A stretch of 6,048 nt of DNA, from NCBI GenBank assembly GCA_002684875.1, contig NYVY01000094.1, positions 1-6,048 of the forward strand. Reading direction: 5' to 3'. Every line of letters begins with the position of its first letter. Position 1 is the stretch's first letter. Position numbers and translations under genes: made by a program. Source of the DNA: Pseudomonadota bacterium. Its GTDB lineage: Bacteria; Pseudomonadota; Gammaproteobacteria; Burkholderiales; Burkholderiaceae_A. A model generated the notes under the pieces. That model worked only from the letters and a program-made list of their open reading frames with translations. It had not been told where the DNA came from and made no database searches. Below are positions 4,539 to 6,048 of this stretch, one piece after another.

Positions 4539-6048
4539 ATAGTCAAAAAATAAAATTTATTGATTTGTTTGCTGGGATCGGTGGCTTTCATACTGCATTT
4601 CACCAAATAAATTGTGAATGCGTTTTCGCTTCTGAAATTGATGAGAGTGCGCGCAATACTTACATCCAAAATTATTATTCAATATCGCCTAAACTATTCG
4701 ATGATGGTTTTTTTAATGATGATATTAGAAAAATATCTCCGTCGCAAATACCTGACTTTGATGTTTTATGTGCAGGGTTTCCATGTCAGCCATTTAGTCA
4801 AGCTGGATATAAAAAGGGGTTTACCGATGGCAGAAACTCAGAAAGGGGAAATTTATTTTTTAATATTGTAGATATATTAGATGCCAAAAAGCCTAAAGCA
4901 TTTTTTTTAGAAAACGTTCGCGGTATCCAAAATCACGATAATGGAAATACTTTAAAGGTAATAAGGGAAATTTTAGAAGATGAGTTAGGTTATAGCTTTT
5001 ATTTGAAAATTATAAGAGCGACAGATTATGGATTACCTCAGCATCGTCCTAGGGCTTTTATGATTGGATTTAGGGACGAGGGTTTTTTAAAAGGGTTTGA
5101 ATTTCCAGAGAACCTACCACTTAAATTTAATATGTCAGACGTATTTGATGGTGAATGCTCAAGAGAGATTGGGTTTACTTTACGAGTAGGTGGTGCGGGC
5201 TCAAACATTAATGATAGACGGAATTGGGATTCATATTTAGTCAATAATAAAGTTATAAGAATCCAGCCCCAACATGCCTTAAAAATACAAGGCTTTCCCT
5301 CTGATTTTAAACTACCCTCTTCCCGCACAGAGGCAATGAAACAACTCGGAAATAGTGTCGCAGTTGACGCAATAAAGGCTTGTGCATCAGAATTAATTTC
5401 TCATATGAACAGACTAGAAAAACAGAAAATTAAAAAGAATCCTATGGCAAAGACTCTTAATAAAGGAGAGTGGACAGAACTATATACATTCTTAAAAATC
5501 TTAGTGGATAAAAAATTAGAATTTTGTGATGAAGACCTAAACCCAAATGGGGAGAGCTTTAAAGTCCATAAAGTTTCAACGCTAAATATAAAGGAGATGG
5601 TTTTCTTGGATAATGGCATCGTTACAGTTGAAAACGAAAGAGGATCGAAGTCTGATGTCTCAAAAGTTGTTAAAAAAAGGGACCTGCTAGAAATAAAAAA
5701 TGAAATATTGAATAATGTTTCTACTTTTGAGATTAAAAAAGCCAAAAAAATATTTGAAGAACTAGGAATTAATATTATTCGTGGTGGAGCGTCTAATCAA
5801 AAAGCTGATATTGTGCTTGACGTTTCACAAAACAAAAAAAATTTTAAGAATGAAAGCTTTGGAATAAAATCTTATTTTGGGGCAAAGCCACCATTATTAA
5901 ACGCTTCTGGAAGTAATACTAACTTTATCTTCGAGTTAATAAACTTTAAAGAGAAGTATCTTGATGAAATCAATGGTATTGAGACTCGTACAAAAATAAC
6001 CGATAGACTCAAAAAAATTTATGACAAATGTAGCAATTTAAAATTTTA
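4535..6048 (+). CDS. Fused cytosine-5 DNA methyltransferase / HpaII-family restriction endonuclease (3' truncated by window)
   Basis: One frame stays open from a stop at 4520-4522 to the window end (504 codons from TTG 4535, plus two bases). Residues 1-285 are a C5 methyltransferase: motif I DLFAGIGGF (10-18), motif IV with PCQ and catalytic C84, motif VI ENV (126-128), motif VIII QHRPR (169-173), target-recognition region about 185-241 including RVGGAGSN (217-224), motif IX RIQPQHALKIQGFP (242-255), motif X GNSVAV (272-277). A basic linker (about 285-308) leads to NKGEWTELY (309-317), the usual opening of HpaII-type nucleases. Then come KAD (D425) and GIKSYFGAKPPLLNASGS (443-460), the conserved nuclease core. 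About 200 nuclease residues are in view; R.HpaII has about 358, so roughly the last third is probably missing. It would methylate and cut the same DNA site. HpaII itself uses CCGG, but this specificity cannot be read off. No ATG precedes the catalytic motifs, so TTG is the likeliest start. Confidence 0.9.
   Translation, partial: MNSQKIKFIDLFAGIGGFHTAFHQINCECVFASEIDESARNTYIQNYYSISPKLFDDGFFNDDIRKISPSQIPDFDVLCAGFPCQPFSQAGYKKGFTDGRNSERGNLFFNIVDILDAKKPKAFFLENVRGIQNHDNGNTLKVIREILEDELGYSFYLKIIRATDYGLPQHRPRAFMIGFRDEGFLKGFEFPENLPLKFNMSDVFDGECSREIGFTLRVGGAGSNINDRRNWDSYLVNNKVIRIQPQHALKIQGFPSDFKLPSSRTEAMKQLGNSVAVDAIKACASELISHMNRLEKQKIKKNPMAKTLNKGEWTELYTFLKILVDKKLEFCDEDLNPNGESFKVHKVSTLNIKEMVFLDNGIVTVENERGSKSDVSKVVKKRDLLEIKNEILNNVSTFEIKKAKKIFEELGINIIRGGASNQKADIVLDVSQNKKNFKNESFGIKSYFGAKPPLLNASGSNTNFIFELINFKEKYLDEINGIETRTKITDRLKKIYDKCSNLKF

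Noticed and set aside
4614..4871. Plus-strand ORF of 85 codons
   Set aside because: It lies inside the methyltransferase domain in another frame.
5038..5328. Minus-strand ORF of 96 codons
   Set aside because: Shadow of the methyltransferase target-recognition and motif IX region.
5401..5745. Minus-strand ORF of 114 codons
   Set aside because: Shadow of the nuclease domain; its hydrophobic look is the complement of a Lys/Glu-rich coding strand.
1..6048. CRISPR array, tRNA or rRNA genes, insertion-sequence ends, integron attC sites
   Set aside because: I looked for regularly spaced repeats, tRNA-like T-arm sequences, transposase motifs and paired attC-like core sites around the small genes, and found none that holds up.

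Overview
The window is AT-rich DNA (GC roughly one third by eye) with long A and T runs and short intergenic ORFs. The proteins are of proteobacterial type: a DUF4214-type surface-protein end, a surface-adhesin-E-like lipoprotein-sized secreted protein, and a diheme cytochrome c4/c553. This suggests a low-GC, probably aquatic beta- or gammaproteobacterium. That placement is inference, because the window has no rRNA, tRNA or other phylogenetic marker.

Layout. Bases 1-201 are the 3' end of a gene encoding a DUF4214 domain. Bases 259-690 encode a small secreted protein of unknown function, followed by a possible terminator. Two small minus-strand genes (1053-1376, membrane-anchored helical; 1709-1936, soluble helical) sit among gene-poor stretches. 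Bases 2137-2739 encode an unrecognised 200-residue protein made of two diverged copies of one ~67-residue unit. It converges on 2755-3141 (minus), a secreted surface-adhesin-E-like protein. Next comes a leader with an extended -10 promoter, a perfect palindrome at the expected transcription start and a long hairpin, and then a diheme cytochrome c gene (3456-4004). Between the cytochrome and the last gene lies a 530-base stretch. It holds a perfect hairpin, a decayed minus-strand fragment resembling the C-terminal end of a UDP-glucose 4-epimerase (galE), and a perfect palindrome just upstream of the last gene.

The most striking item is the last gene (4535 to beyond the window end). It is one uninterrupted reading frame that encodes a complete cytosine-5 DNA methyltransferase, with motifs I, IV, VI, VIII, IX and X present, and continues directly into an HpaII-family restriction endonuclease domain. 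Both halves of what is normally a two-gene Type II restriction-modification system are therefore in one polypeptide. No ATG lies upstream of its catalytic motifs. The best start is TTG 4535, whose last two bases overlap the stop of an 11-codon upstream ORF.

The genes do not form one operon. They are mostly single units on alternating strands, with a restriction-modification gene beside a gene remnant, as expected of an accessory region with turnover. The window cuts both end genes.
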